Shown piece after piece: positions 34,151-44,740 of a stretch of 64,000 nt of DNA (position 1 is the first letter of the stretch; each line of letters opens with the position of its first letter). The translations under genes and the position numbers were made by a program. This DNA comes from Capra hircus (lineage: Eukaryota > Chordata > Mammalia > Artiodactyla > Bovidae), in contig NC_030819.1 in assembly GCF_001704415.2 (NCBI RefSeq), forward strand, positions 37,566,575 through 37,630,574, given 5' to 3'. The notes below the pieces were generated by a model, which saw only the letters and a program-made list of their open reading frames with translations, was not told the DNA's origin and searched no databases.

Positions 34151-35085
34151 TTCTTTCTTTCTATGGCTGATTCATGTTGAGGTTGGACAGAAAACAACAA
34201 GATTCTGCAAAGCAATTATCCTTTAATAGAAAAAAATTAAAAGAAATTCTGGTTTGATTATTACAGTGTTCTTGCCACGTCTGACCCTGGTTCTGATGTT
34301 CAGTCTTTTCAAACTATGTTTTTTTTTTTTTTTTTTTAATTGGCTGCCAGTATGGCTCATAAGTATTTGTTGAAAGACGGACATGAGATAGTAGATAAAA
34401 TGAACTACAGTTAATAGGCTCTTAGTTATCGGTAAGGTATAGTCCTATGGTCAGGTCGGAATCTTTTTAGCAAGCATGTACCTCTCAACTGTGTATCTCA
34501 CCTAGTGCTTTTGCATCCTTCCAACCCCCTTTCATGGGACAGGATGGCTGAAACTGTGTATTTCTCTTCCTGCAAGTAGGTTAGATGCTCATAAGCCTCA
34601 GTGGGTTAGACTTTGGGGAGAGTTTCTCCTCAGGGAAGGTCTTGTTAAGATCTTAGTGCTGTGACAGCTTTCAGATAGAAATCCTCCTCGTGATGGAAGT
34701 ACTAGAGGATTTTCGTCCAATATTCACTTTAAAGACATGGTACAACTCCTGGAAAATAAAACTCGAAAAGTCCGGGGACGTTCTACAATATTCTATAATT
34801 CTTGAATTTGTCCATCCTGAGCCTCCAGGAATTCTTCAGCTACAGTTCAGCTTTGTCTACCTGAGCACTGGTTCCCGAAGAGGTTTTGGTTCAGGGGATT
34901 TTGCTCTGGCAGTTTGCATCCTCTTGTCTTTCTTTTCAGTTTTTGGAATAGCACTTTGCCTTATGACCTCACTTCTCTGATGGATCTAACAAAAGTTGTC
35001 ATGTCTGTTTATTCAGCTTTTTATTTGTTGTCGTGATGGATTGATGACTTTAAGCTTCTTATATGGTGGACTAGAAACTGAAAGT

Positions 35086-36323
35086 CCCCAAGGTTATTTT
35101 TAATTCTTCCAAAAATTCATGTTGAGGACCTGGGTTTTATTTCTTTTCCTCATTACTCTCTAGGAATTTTCTCAGATAACAATTCCAAAATTGCTGTGTA
35201 GTCAGAGAATGTGGCCTTAGCATTTCAAAGCCCAGTGAAGTGGGAGATCTACACAGAGGACAGAGAATATAGTCGTTTGTGGTTATTTTAAGAATGTTTT
35301 GTTTAAAAGCTTCACAAGTATACATCTTTTTACTTCAGTGCTTTTTCAGACAAGAACAGAAAAGGCTGATTTTTTTTTTTTTCCATAAGACTGAAATCTT
35401 TGAAAATATACTCACCAACTGCTCAATGTAGTGGAAAAAACAAAAGTATTTGTCCCATGGTTTCCTTTTTCAGAATGCTAAATTCTTAGCTCAAGATACT
35501 AGTACAGTGTACCCATTTTGTGTGTGTGTGTGTGTGTATGTGTGTAATTCACTGGAACTTACAAAAGATTATAGCACTTTCAAATAAGATACCAGTTTAT
35601 CATAGATCTCTGCATAATAAAAATATTTGTAAATATCAGCTAATACCCCATGTGAAGCAATATAACTATTCCGTGAATCAGTTACAAATACAACTTAGAT
35701 GATCAGTTCATTTGCGTTTTACTTACTCTTTTAGATTCGTGGTAAATTTTAACTGTAGCATGAATATACGTGCAACTCTGTGTGCCTGTCCACTTTTCTT
35801 GTTAGAGAATTGATGTCGCCTTTCCATACTTTATGAAAGTTAATCTGGATAAAAGCAAATTTATTTCGTCTTTTTCTTTTAAGCTGTTTGGCTTTTCTTT
35901 ATAACTCACAATTTAAACACCTAATTATTTCTTTTAGTTATACAGATAATGCATGAAATTCATAAAAGTGAGAGCATTTGTCAAAACGTGTGAAAGAATC
36001 AGTCTGTATTCTGTCAGGTCCAATTTTTACTGTGTATCCTTTTAGCTCTTTCCTTCTCTCCTCCCTCCCTTCCTTCCTTTTCTTTTTTTCCTCCTCTTCT
36101 CCACCATTCCCTTTGTCTCTGTTAAAGCATTGTTTTTAAAGGTTCAGGAACATATTCCTCTATCATTGCTCTTTTTTGCTCAGTTATGATCAATCTACTT
36201 TTAAGACAAAAACTACATGTCATAAATGTAATGAATAAATATTACCAGTGATTTGCATGTCCCATAATCAGTTCCCTATTTTTTGGCATTTAGATTGATT
36301 TTGGTTTCGTTAACACCTTAAGT
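35086..36323. other. Intronic sequence with simple repeats
   Basis: Holds a (TG)n tract at 35519-35546 and a pyrimidine-rich tract at about 36049-36110. No exon or interspersed repeat was named. Confidence 0.5.
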
Positions 36324-36531
36324 GGGCTTCCCAGGTGGCTCAGTGGTAGAGAATCAAACTGCCAGTGCAGGAGACACAGGATATGCAGGTTTGATCCCTG
36401 GGTTGGTAACATCCCCTAGAGAAGCAATGGCAACCCACTCCAGTATTCTTGCCTGGAAAATCCCATAGACAGAGGAGCCTGATGGGCTGTCGTCCACGGG
36501 GTTGCAAAAAGTTGGACATGACTGAGCGCAC
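36324..36531 (+). mobile_element. Bov-tA SINE, sense
   Basis: Full-length: GGGCTTCCCAGGTGGCTCAG head, GGTTTGATCCCTGGG, CCCACTCCAGTATTCTTG, and the GGACATGACTGAGCGCA end. Confidence 0.93.
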
Positions 36532-37529
36532 ATGCCAAATCACCCGAGCAGGACATCGTTACACATGCTTAAGTATATGTTTGTTCAATTTTTTTCTTAG
36601 AATAGCATTTTCTGTTAATTTCATTATTTTTATCAGGATGCAGTAGGTCTTGATGTTTCTCATCCATTTGTGTATCTCCAGCTTTTTTCAATTTAGTAGG
36701 CTTTCAAATTAATGTTGAAAAGAAAAAAAAAATGCCCTGCATTTTGCAATATTTGCAACTGTTGTTCCAGTAATGCATTCAAAAGGTGGTTGTGGGTCAT
36801 CATCGTCTGATCTTTAGGAACAAACCATGTACTTATGAGCAAGATAAACTTTACCATGCTTTATCCTTTGAAAATCTAGCAGAAATGTTTTTGTTTTTAA
36901 AGGTAGCACTTATCTGATATTGTGCTGAAAAATAATGCACCTAAAATCTCTTTATATTTAAATAATCATACATGCTAACTATATACTATGTATACCATGT
37001 AAATATATTATTTGTATTATACATATAGCACATAATCATATACATGTTTTATATCTAGCCACATATAGAAAATGTAACCATATGTAATATATAGCCAAAT
37101 ATAATAATTAAGTTTTTTAAGTCATTAATATACTTTATTATTTTTCCTTACTTGATTCTTTTTGCTTAAAATGAAGTCAAATTTTCTAAGGTATCCTTGT
37201 GACCTTAAATTTTATCTACCATCAAAGATCAGGGAGGCTTACCCTCTGAACTGGTTGAGTTTGTTAGTTGAGCCTTAGACATAGTTAGAATATTTCCCCT
37301 CTGTCCCAAGATGTCTCTGGCAGCAGGGTAGAAGAAGGGGGCATTAAGGCTGTCACTTACAGGGCAAAGACTAGTGGTAACTGAGAGTAGAGGCTGACTG
37401 TGATGGCTAAAGGTTCTGGTGACACAGTTCATATAAATTAGGAAGAGAAAGGTTTCTAGTCTGAGAAACAGTGTTGATGATGAGGTCATTCCTTGGGGGA
37501 CAGTTCATTTAAGCACAATGAGATTTTCT
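36532..37529. other. Intronic sequence, AT-rich patch
   Basis: An AT-rich stretch with recurring CATATAG-like words lies at about 36950-37120. Nothing else was recognised. Confidence 0.5.
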
Positions 37530-37534
37530 GGTTT

Positions 37535-37675
37535 CTTTCCTTCCTTCCTTTCTCCCTTCCATCTGTTTTTCCTTCCCTCCCCGCTTCCATCCATCTTTCC
37601 TTCCCTCTCCCTTCCCTTCTTCCCCTCCCCCCTTCCATCTTTCTTTTCCTCCTTCCTGTCTTCCTTTCTTTTTTG
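37535..37675 (+). repeat. Polypyrimidine (CCTT)n-like tract
   Basis: About 140 bases of almost pure C/T on the + strand (purine run on the other), built from imperfect CCTT/CCCTT units. Such mirror-rich tracts can form triplex DNA. Confidence 0.85.
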
Positions 37676-37770
37676 GGGAAGGGGTGTGTGGAAATCAGAG
37701 ATACTGTACTTGTTATGGATTAGTAAATCGTGGCCTGACCATGGAATGTCTAGTTGAAGAAGTTGGAGTA

Positions 37771-37883
37771 GAGCCTTAAGTGAAAAACATCAGAGCTGAA
37801 AATTCAAGATTGTGAAAGTGAAGTCGCCCAGTCATGTCTGAGAGCTTTAAGTGAAAAACGTCAGAGTTGAAAATTCAAGATTG
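37771..37883 (-). mobile_element. 29-base SINE tail fragment between 42-base direct repeats
   Basis: Two 42-base copies beginning GAGC(C/T)TTAAGTGAAAAAC (37771-37812 and 37842-37883) differ at about four positions. Between them (37813-37841) lies TGAAAGTGAAGTCGCCCAGT and nine more bases, matching the reverse complement of the Bov-A2/Bov-tA 3' terminus. Confidence 0.8.
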
Positions 37884-38039
37884 GGTCCCAGCAATTGGCA
37901 CTTGCTGCCATTTGACTGGCTGATTGTATTCCCTGCCCCCTTGTCAGTGGAGACACAACTGTAGATAGGTGAATCCTTCACTTCACGGGGCTCACCCCTT
38001 CTGTGAGGAATTTTAGTACTCTGGCATTAAAGGCCAGTG

Positions 38040-38293
38040 CTGCTGCTGCTGCTGCTGCTGCTAAGTCGCTTCAGTCGTGTCCGACTCTGTGCGACCCCAG
38101 AGACGGCAGCCCACCAGGCTCCTCCGTCCATGGGATTCTCCAGGCAAGAGTACTGGAGTGGGTTGTCTGCTGCTGCTAAGTCACTTCAGTCGTGTCCGAC
38201 TCCTAGTGACCACATGGACTGCAGCCTACCAGGCTTCTCCATCCATGGGATTTTCCAGGCAAGAGTACTGGAGTGGGATGCCATTGCCTTCTC
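38040..38293 (-). mobile_element. Bov-A2 SINE, antisense, with (TGC)n and target-site duplication
   Basis: Two Bov-A monomers, each preceded by a TGCTGC tract (eight TGC units at 38038-38062, then a short one near 38166). AAAGGCCAGTG flanks it at 38029-38039 and 38294-38304, a perfect 11-base duplication. Confidence 0.93.
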
Positions 38294-38593
38294 AAAGGCC
38301 AGTGACACTCTGCTAATTTTGTAACATTCAAAACTTCTCATTTCTCTAGCCCACCCTGTCCCTATCTCAGTTTCCAGAGGACTGGGGAAGCTGGAGGGAA
38401 GGTCATCTCAATAGAGGTTGAGGTTTACTGAAGTGATGGCATGTAATGGTTTTGTCCAGTAGGCATGGAACGAAATCCATTCCATGTGTAGTTCTGAATT
38501 TGCTAGTACATTCATCAAAACATAAAAAATTAATAATATATTTTATTTATTCCAGTATAATCAAAATGTCATTTCAACATGTTTAATCAATTA

Positions 38594-38710
38594 AATGGAG
38601 GAGGAAATGGCAACCCAGTCCAGTGATCTTGCTAGGAGAATCCCGTGGGCAGAGGAGCCTGGTGGGGTGCGGTCCATGGGATCACAGAGTTGATCCTGAA
38701 GTGACTGAGC
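38594..38710 (+). mobile_element. Bov-tA SINE, sense, 5'-truncated
   Basis: Starts at GGAGGAGGAAATGGCAACCC and ends at GTGACTGAGC. AATCAATTA flanks it at 38585-38593 and 38711-38719. Confidence 0.9.
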
Positions 38711-38719
38711 AATCAATTA

Positions 38720-40317
38720 GAAATTGATGAAATATTCTGCATTCTTCTTTTCATATTTAGTCTTCCACATCTAGTGTGTGTTTTACATATAAAGCACCTC
38801 TAAATTTGGGCTCAACACTTTACAGCTGTTCTGTAGCTGCATGTAGCTAGTGACTACCCAGGCACCATAGATGTTGATTGTGTATATCCTAATGGAAGTG
38901 AATTTGTGGTTTGCCTTTCCAGCATATTCTTGTGTCTTCTAAAAAAGGTCCTTTTATTCCTATGAGTCTGAATCAGTAGTAACATGCTCTAAGAACCTAC
39001 TAGCCACTACAGCTTTTCATATTTCCTAAGAAGGCACCTTTCTCCCTCTTCTTTATTAAGGACATTGTATCCTTTTTAATTTACATAGCTTTTGGTGATT
39101 TAAATTTGTTCCTTTGATCCAGTACAACTAGATGAAACTAGTTCTGGAATCTTTGCCCTTGTTTTCTGGGAAACTTTGGATATGAAGAAAGAAGAGAAGA
39201 AATGAGAACAAAATTATAAAACCATCTTATAAAATTCCCAACAACTAGATGAAACTAAATCCTTCCAGGATGTATTGAATTCAACCAGGATGAATTGAAT
39301 TCTGTGTTGTCTAAAAGGTAACATTCCTAATGAAATTGAGAAAATATAGACAGGTTTATATTTCAATGCATATTGTGAAATACTTTGTTCTTCATTGAAG
39401 GATTAGTTCTGGTTTCAGTGAAGAAAAAAAAAAAGGCAAGTATCTGTCATCCAGCAAATTAGAATGAAAACTCTATCTTCTAGTTTCTTATTGAAAGTTG
39501 AGTCAGCGTATTCATTTGGGTAATTACAGTTTCTTACATTGGAGGGTTTTGAGACTAATTTGGTAGGTTCTCACTGGCCATATCTAAGATTGAGGCCAGA
39601 AAGCTCCCATGATTTGTTATATTAATATTGATATCCTTACAGGTTTCTTTCAGTTTCCATAGCTTGAACTAATAAGCAAATTCTTGAAACTCCTTCCTGG
39701 AATCTTTGCCCTTGTTTCATGGGAAAATTTGGATTTGCAGAAAGAAGACAAGGAATTAGAACAAAATTGTAAAACCATCTTGTAAAATGTTTCTAATTTC
39801 TCATCAGGTATATTTTAAAGATAACTATAGATAGTCTTTATAATCAGGTATTGGTTTCTATTACTACTGGGATTGTATTTATGCTACTGGGTAGTATAAT
39901 CCAACATAAAATTAAGATTCTTTTGTAATGAGTTCATAATATCATTAATTATAAAACAGTGCTTTTTAGATGGGGCAGCAGCCTTCACCTGCCCTTCCCC
40001 TTTGCCTCTCCTTTGACATTTGGCCATTTCTGACAGCATTTTTTATTGTAACAACTGTTGGGGTGAAGGGATGTTCTGAGATCTAGTGGTAGAAGGCAGG
40101 GGTGCTACTGAATATCTTATAATGCAAAGGACAACTGCTATAACAGTTGGTCTAAATGTCGTTGGTACAGATGTTGAAAAGACCAGGTCTCAAAGAATAC
40201 CTGAGTTATAACAATGGACCTCCTTAACAAAACATGTTTCTTCTCTCTATGCGCAGCATTTAATTTAGACTTAATTACTATGAAATAGCAAGAAAGGTAA
40301 TAGAAACTTCCTGGATA
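38720..40317. other. Intronic sequence containing a diverged local duplication
   Basis: No named family. Segments 39130-39236 and 39684-39790 are about 84% similar (see the repeat entry). The remainder is unique-looking. Confidence 0.5.
39130..39790 (+). repeat. Diverged direct duplication, about 100 bases, 555 apart
   Basis: CTGGAATCTTTGCCCTTGTT occurs at 39144 and 39698, and each is followed by GGGAAA(A/C)TTTGGAT, AGAAAGAAGA and ACAAAATT(A/G)TAAAACCATC. A shorter echo, ACAACTAGATGAAACTA, occurs at 39124 and 39241. A 20-base CCAGGATG(T/A)ATTGAATTC doublet lies at 39265-39303. Confidence 0.75.
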
Positions 40318-40328
40318 CAATGTGTTAT

Positions 40329-43300
40329 GTTTGTTGTTGGTCAGTCATTGAGTTGTGTCCAACTCTTTGCAACCCCATGGACTGCAGCATGTCAGGCCCC
40401 CTGTCCTCCATTATCTCCCGAGTTTTCTCAAATTCATGCCTTTTGAATTGGTGATGCAATCTAATCATATCCTCTTCTGCCCTCTTCTCCTTTAGCCTTC
40501 AATCTTTCCCAGCATCAGAGTCTTTTCCAATGAGTCGACTCTTCGCATCAGGTTGTATTGGAGCTTCAGCATCAGTTCTTCCGTGGATACTCAGGGTTGA
40601 TTTCCTTTGTGATTGACTGGTTTGATCTCCTTGCTGTCCAAGGGACTCTCAAGAGTACTCTCTAGCACCATAATTTGAAAGCATCCATTCTTTGGTGCTC
40701 AGCCTTCTTTACGATGCAACTCTCACATCCATACGTGACTACTGGAAAAACCATAGCTTTGGCTGTAGAGACCTTTGTCGGAGAAGTGATGTCTCTGCTT
40801 TTTAATACACCATCAGTGTTTTCATAGCTTTTCTTCCAAGGAGCAAGCATCTTTTAATTTCTTGGCTGCAGTCACCATCTGCAGTGATTTTGGAGCCCAA
40901 GAAAATAAAATCTGTCACAACATCCACTTTTTCCCCATTTAAAATGACGGGACCAGATGCCACAATCTTGATTTTTTGAATGTTGAATTTCAAGCCAGCT
41001 TTTTCATTCTCCTCTTTTACTTTTATCAAAAGACTCTTTAGTTCCTCTTCAGTTTCTACCATTAGAGTGGTATCACCTGCATATCTGAGGTTGTTGATCT
41101 TTCTCTCAACAATCTTGATCCCAGCTTGTGTTTCCTCCCATAATTCTGCATGATGTACTCTGCACACAAGTTAAGTAATCAGGGTGACAATATACAGCCT
41201 TGACATACTCCTTTCCCGGTTTTGCACCAGTCCATTGTTCCACGGCCACTTCTGTTACTTCTTGATCTGCTTACAGGTTTCTTAGGAGGCAGGTAAGGTG
41301 CTCTGGTACTCCCATCTCTTGAAGAATTTTCCGCAGTTTGTTGTGATCTACACAGTCAGAGGCTTTAACATAATCAATGTAGCAGAAATTGATGTTTTTC
41401 TGGATCTCGCTTGCTTTCTGCGTGATCCAACAGATGTTGGCAATTTGATCTCTGGTTCCTCTGACTTTTCTAAATCCACCTTGTACATCAGAGTTCTCAG
41501 TTCTTGTACTGTTGAAGCCTAGCTTGAAGGACTTTGAGCTTAAACCTGCTAGCATGTGAAATAAGCACTGTTGTGCGGTAGTTTGAACATTCTTTGGCAT
41601 TGCCTTCTTTGATATTGGAATGGAAACTGACCTTTTCCAGTGCTGTGGCCCCTGCTGAGTTTTTCAAATATACCAGCATGTTGAGTGCAATACTTTAACT
41701 GCATCATTTTTAAGGATTTGAAATAGCTCAGCTGGAATTGGGTCACCTCCACTAGCTTTTTCCATATTAATGCTTTTAAGGACCACTTGACTTCACACTC
41801 CAGAATATCCGGCTCTAGATAAGTAACCACAACATCATGGTCTTCTGAGTTGTTTACACTTCCTTTGTATAGTTTTTCTGTGTATTCTTGCCACCTCTTA
41901 ATCTCTTCTGCTTCTCTTGGGTCCTTACTGTTTCTGTCTTTTACTGTGCCCAGTTTTGCATGAAGTGTTCTCTTGATATCCAATTTTCTTGAAGCGATTT
42001 CTAGTCTTCCCCATTCTACTATCTTCCTTTATTTCTTTGCATTGTTCATTTCAGAGGACCTTTTTAATCTCTCCTTGATATTCTCTGGAACTCTGCATTC
42101 ATTTGGCTATATCTTTCCCTTTCTCTCTTGCTTTTTCCTTTACTTTTTCCTCAGCTATTTGTAAAGCCTCTTCAGACAACCACTTTTCCATGTTGCATTT
42201 TTTTCTTTGGGGTGGTTTTGGTCACTGCCTCCTGGACAGTATTAGGAATCTCTGTGCTTAGTTCTTCAGGCATTCTGACCCCTCGTATCTAATCCCTTGA
42301 ATCTATTCATCATCTCCACTGTATAAGCATAGGGATTTGATTTAGGTTATACCTGCATGGCCTAGCAAATTTCCCTACTTTCTTCAATTTATGGTCTGAA
42401 TTTTGCAGTAAGGAGCCCAAGATCTGAGTCACAGCTCCAGGTCTTGTTTTTACTGTCTGTATAGAGATTCTCCATTGTTGGCAGCAAAGAACATAATCTG
42501 ATTTTGGTTGTGACCATCTGATGATGTCCATGTGTAGAGTTATCTCTTGGGTTGTTGGAAAAGGATGTTTGCTATGACCAGTGTGTTTTCTTGACAAAAC
42601 TCTGTTAGCCTTTGCCCTGTTGCGTTTTGTATTCCATGGCCAAACTTGCCTATTATTGCTGGTATCTTCTGACATCCTACTTTTGCATTCCAATCCCCTA
42701 TGATGAAAAGGACATTTTTGTGGTTGTTTGCTCTAGAAGGTGGTGTAGTTCTTCACAGAAACTGATAAACTTCAGCTTCTTTGGCATCAGTGGTTGGGGC
42801 ATAGACTTGTGATGTTGAATGGTTTGCTTTGGAAATAAAACAAGCCCATGCTTTTGGACACTTTTGTTGATTATCGGAGCTACTCTATTTCTTCTAAAGG
42901 ATTCTTGCCCTTAGAAGTAGATACAATGGTCACAATAGTGGATGTAATGGTCATCGGATTCAGTTTGCCCATTCCTGTCCATTTTAATTCACTTATTCCG
43001 AAGATGACCATGTTTAATCTTGTCATCTACTGCCTGACTACATCCAATTTACCTTGATTCATGGACCTAACATTCCAGGTTCCTATCCAATATTATTCTT
43101 TACAGCATCGTACTTTAGTTTCACCACCGGGCACATGACTGAGCCTTGGCCCAGCCACTTTATTCTTGTTGGAGCTGTTAGTAATTGCAGTTCACTCTTC
43201 CCCAGTTGGATATTGGATGCCTTTTGACCTGGTGAGCTAATCTTCCAATTTCATTTCTTTTTGCCTTTTCGTACCGTCCATGGGGTTTTTCAGGCAAGAA

Positions 43301-43460
43301 TACTAAAGTGGGTTGCCATTCCTCCTCTAGTGGACCGCATTTTGTCAGAACTCTTTGGTATGACCTGTCTGTCTTGGGTGGTCCTGCATGGCATGGCTCA
43401 TAGCTTCATTGAATTATGCAAGCCCCTTTGCCTTGACAAGGCTGTGATCCATGAAGGGGA
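40329..43460 (-). mobile_element. Probably full-length BovB LINE, antisense, decayed
   Basis: CAATGTGTTAT (40318-40328) and CAGTGTGTTAT (43461-43471) form an 11-base target-site duplication with one mismatch. The 3' end is at the left. At the right the copy retains a 5' region (CCCCTTCATGGATCACAGCC on the minus strand) absent from every other BovB here. At about 3.13 kb it spans 5' region, endonuclease, RT and C-terminus. Recognisable pieces on the minus strand are 42693-42310, 41983-41549, 41600-41271 and 41167-40802. The catalytic motif reads RYAGD instead of RYADD, so one active-site aspartate is lost. Confidence 0.92.
40802..41600 (-). pseudogene. BovB reverse transcriptase remnant with mutated active site
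   Basis: Minus-strand pieces carry GGFRKVRGTRDQIANICW, DYVKASDCVDHNKL (consensus has KAFD) and NNLRYAGDTTLM. Several frame breaks and substitutions mark an older copy than the BovB at 28823-31757. Confidence 0.85.
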
Positions 43461-43471
43461 CAGTGTGTTAT

Positions 43472-43992
43472 ACAGGTTCAAAACTGTACTGCTTCCATTT
43501 TTGTGGGGCTGGTTATTAAGAGGCTGGAGGAAATAACAAGGCCTAAACAAATGCCATGCAGTTACATAATTCCTTAATAAGAAGTATATTTCAGAGTTCT
43601 GTTGAGTAAACTTTGTCTCTGTTCTGATTTTCCTTGTGTTGCATTTTAGAACTTTAAAAGTACTGTTTTATGGGGACAATAACCATAAATTTTATTTATC
43701 TACACACGCACACACACTCTCTCTCTCTCTCTCTCATAGCCTTTATAGAAATTCTAATGTGGCACAAAGATGAGTTATAAAATCACATGCAGAGGTGAGG
43801 GAGGGGCATTCAAGCCTGGGTAACGGCATGGAGGTGTTAATATCACTGGCTTTATATTGCTCTGAAACACAGATTTTAAACTTGGAGCCTTTTGGATTTG
43901 TGTTTCCTATGTAGTTCTGGTTTCCTTAAATAAGTTAGTAAGTTTTCCACAGCTCAAATTACAAGGGTTCTCTGTAGGTTTGTTCTCCTACA
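43472..43992. other. Intronic sequence with CA/CT microsatellite
   Basis: A compound (CA)n(CT)n tract lies at 43702-43737. Nothing else was recognised. Confidence 0.55.
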
Positions 43993-44220
43993 GAGAATAT
44001 GTTGTAGCTGTAAATATCTTTCTTTAAAATAATGTGTTTCTGGGTAATGATGTGAAGGAGAACCATAAGAAAAGGCTTTGAGCACTGCATCAAGTAATAT
44101 TTGATTGAGAATATGTTGTCGTTGTGAATATCTTTCTTTAAAATAATGTGTTTCTGGGTAATGATGTGAAGGAGAACCATAAGAAAAGGCTTTGAGCACT
44201 GCATCAAATAACACTTGATT
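43993..44220 (+). repeat. 114-base tandem duplication, two copies
   Basis: GAGAATATGTTGT starts copies at 43993 and 44107. Through TTTCTGGGTAATGATGTGAA and GGCTTTGAGCACTGCATCAA the copies are identical. About six differences in 114 bases (near 95% identity) lie at the copy ends. Not a known transposon. Confidence 0.92.
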
Positions 44221-44221
44221 G

Positions 44222-44569
44222 CTAGGAAGGGCTCAGACACTACATGGTTGCACCCAGCAGTTGGAGAATACTAAATGTTTTCATTGAGATGCCTGTGGCA
44301 AGGTGAGCTGTATGTCTGTTATTGGTGTTCATCCTCACAGTTTAAAACTGATAAAATAGTTCACTGTTGCTGTTCATCATGAGAAATATATATATATATA
44401 GTGTCAATCAATCTTTCATAAATTCCTATTAACTGTATTTTTATCAAATCTGCCATTTTCTTTCTAGTTATGTAGTAGTTCATGTAGAGAAATCGCATAC
44501 ATAAAACTGTGAGGGCTCTGCAAAGTTTAGTAGAATGGTTGAAATAGTATACCTACTACTACTGATAAA
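44222..44569. other. Intronic sequence, nothing recognised
   Basis: Contains a short (TA)n at about 44388-44400. Confidence 0.5.
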
Positions 44570-44740
44570 ATTCCTTAATATTAACTAACTGTTAAAATGC
44601 TTTGTGCTAAAGTATCTGATATGCATGCTCTCAATGAATCCTTAAAATCTGTGAAGTAGACTGTTAATCTGTATTTTACAGGTAAGAAAACTGAAAACAT
44701 GAGAATGTCATAACGCAGGAAATGTGTTCCTGGGCCCATG
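44570..44740 (-). mobile_element. MIR SINE, antisense, diverged
   Basis: CTCAATGAATCCTTAAAATC, GTGAAGTAGACTGTTAATCT and TTTTACAGGTAAGAAAACTG parallel the reverse-complement MIR (TTTACAGATGAGGAAACTGA core). Confidence 0.7.

Larger units (their letters stand above)
25161..34243 (+). mobile_element. Long ruminant L1, sense, deleted and nested
   Basis: The element begins at its own 5' UTR (AGCTGAACAAGATGGCAGAG) and ends with the 3' UTR and A-rich tail at about 34243. Flanks AAATTTTCTGG (25150-25160) and AAATTCTGG (34244-34252) are the decayed target-site duplication within the ancient L1. Parts in order: 5' UTR to 28536, ORF1 start 28537-28651, a deletion removing most of ORF1 and the ORF2 endonuclease, ORF2 RT to 28822, nested BovB 28823-31757, ORF2 remainder 31758 to about 33480, then a 3' UTR holding two Bov-tA copies. 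It is not autonomous. Confidence 0.9.
19325..35085 (-). mobile_element. Ancient L1 (L1M-type), antisense, multiply interrupted
   Basis: The left end (TTATTTTTAGAGCAGTTTTA...) is the reverse-complement 3' UTR. ORF2 sequence follows rightward in antisense, and the 5' region lies at 34253-35085 (TTGTTGAAAGACGGACATGA, CTTCTTATATGGTGGACTAG). The two halves join exactly across the ruminant L1 at 25161-34243: TCATAGTTTTAAAATTTTCTG before it and AAATTCTGGTTTGATTATTA after it are one continuous L1 passage. Removing all insertions leaves about 5.4 kb, close to full length. Interruptions lie at 19959-20005, 21640-22127, 22758-23389, 24937-25047 and 25161-34243. Reading frames are fully decayed. Right boundary approximate. 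Confidence 0.82.

Noticed and set aside
43993..44220. CRISPR-like or phage-like repeat array
   Set aside because: Only two 114-base units with no spacers, in a vertebrate nuclear locus. A plain tandem duplication.
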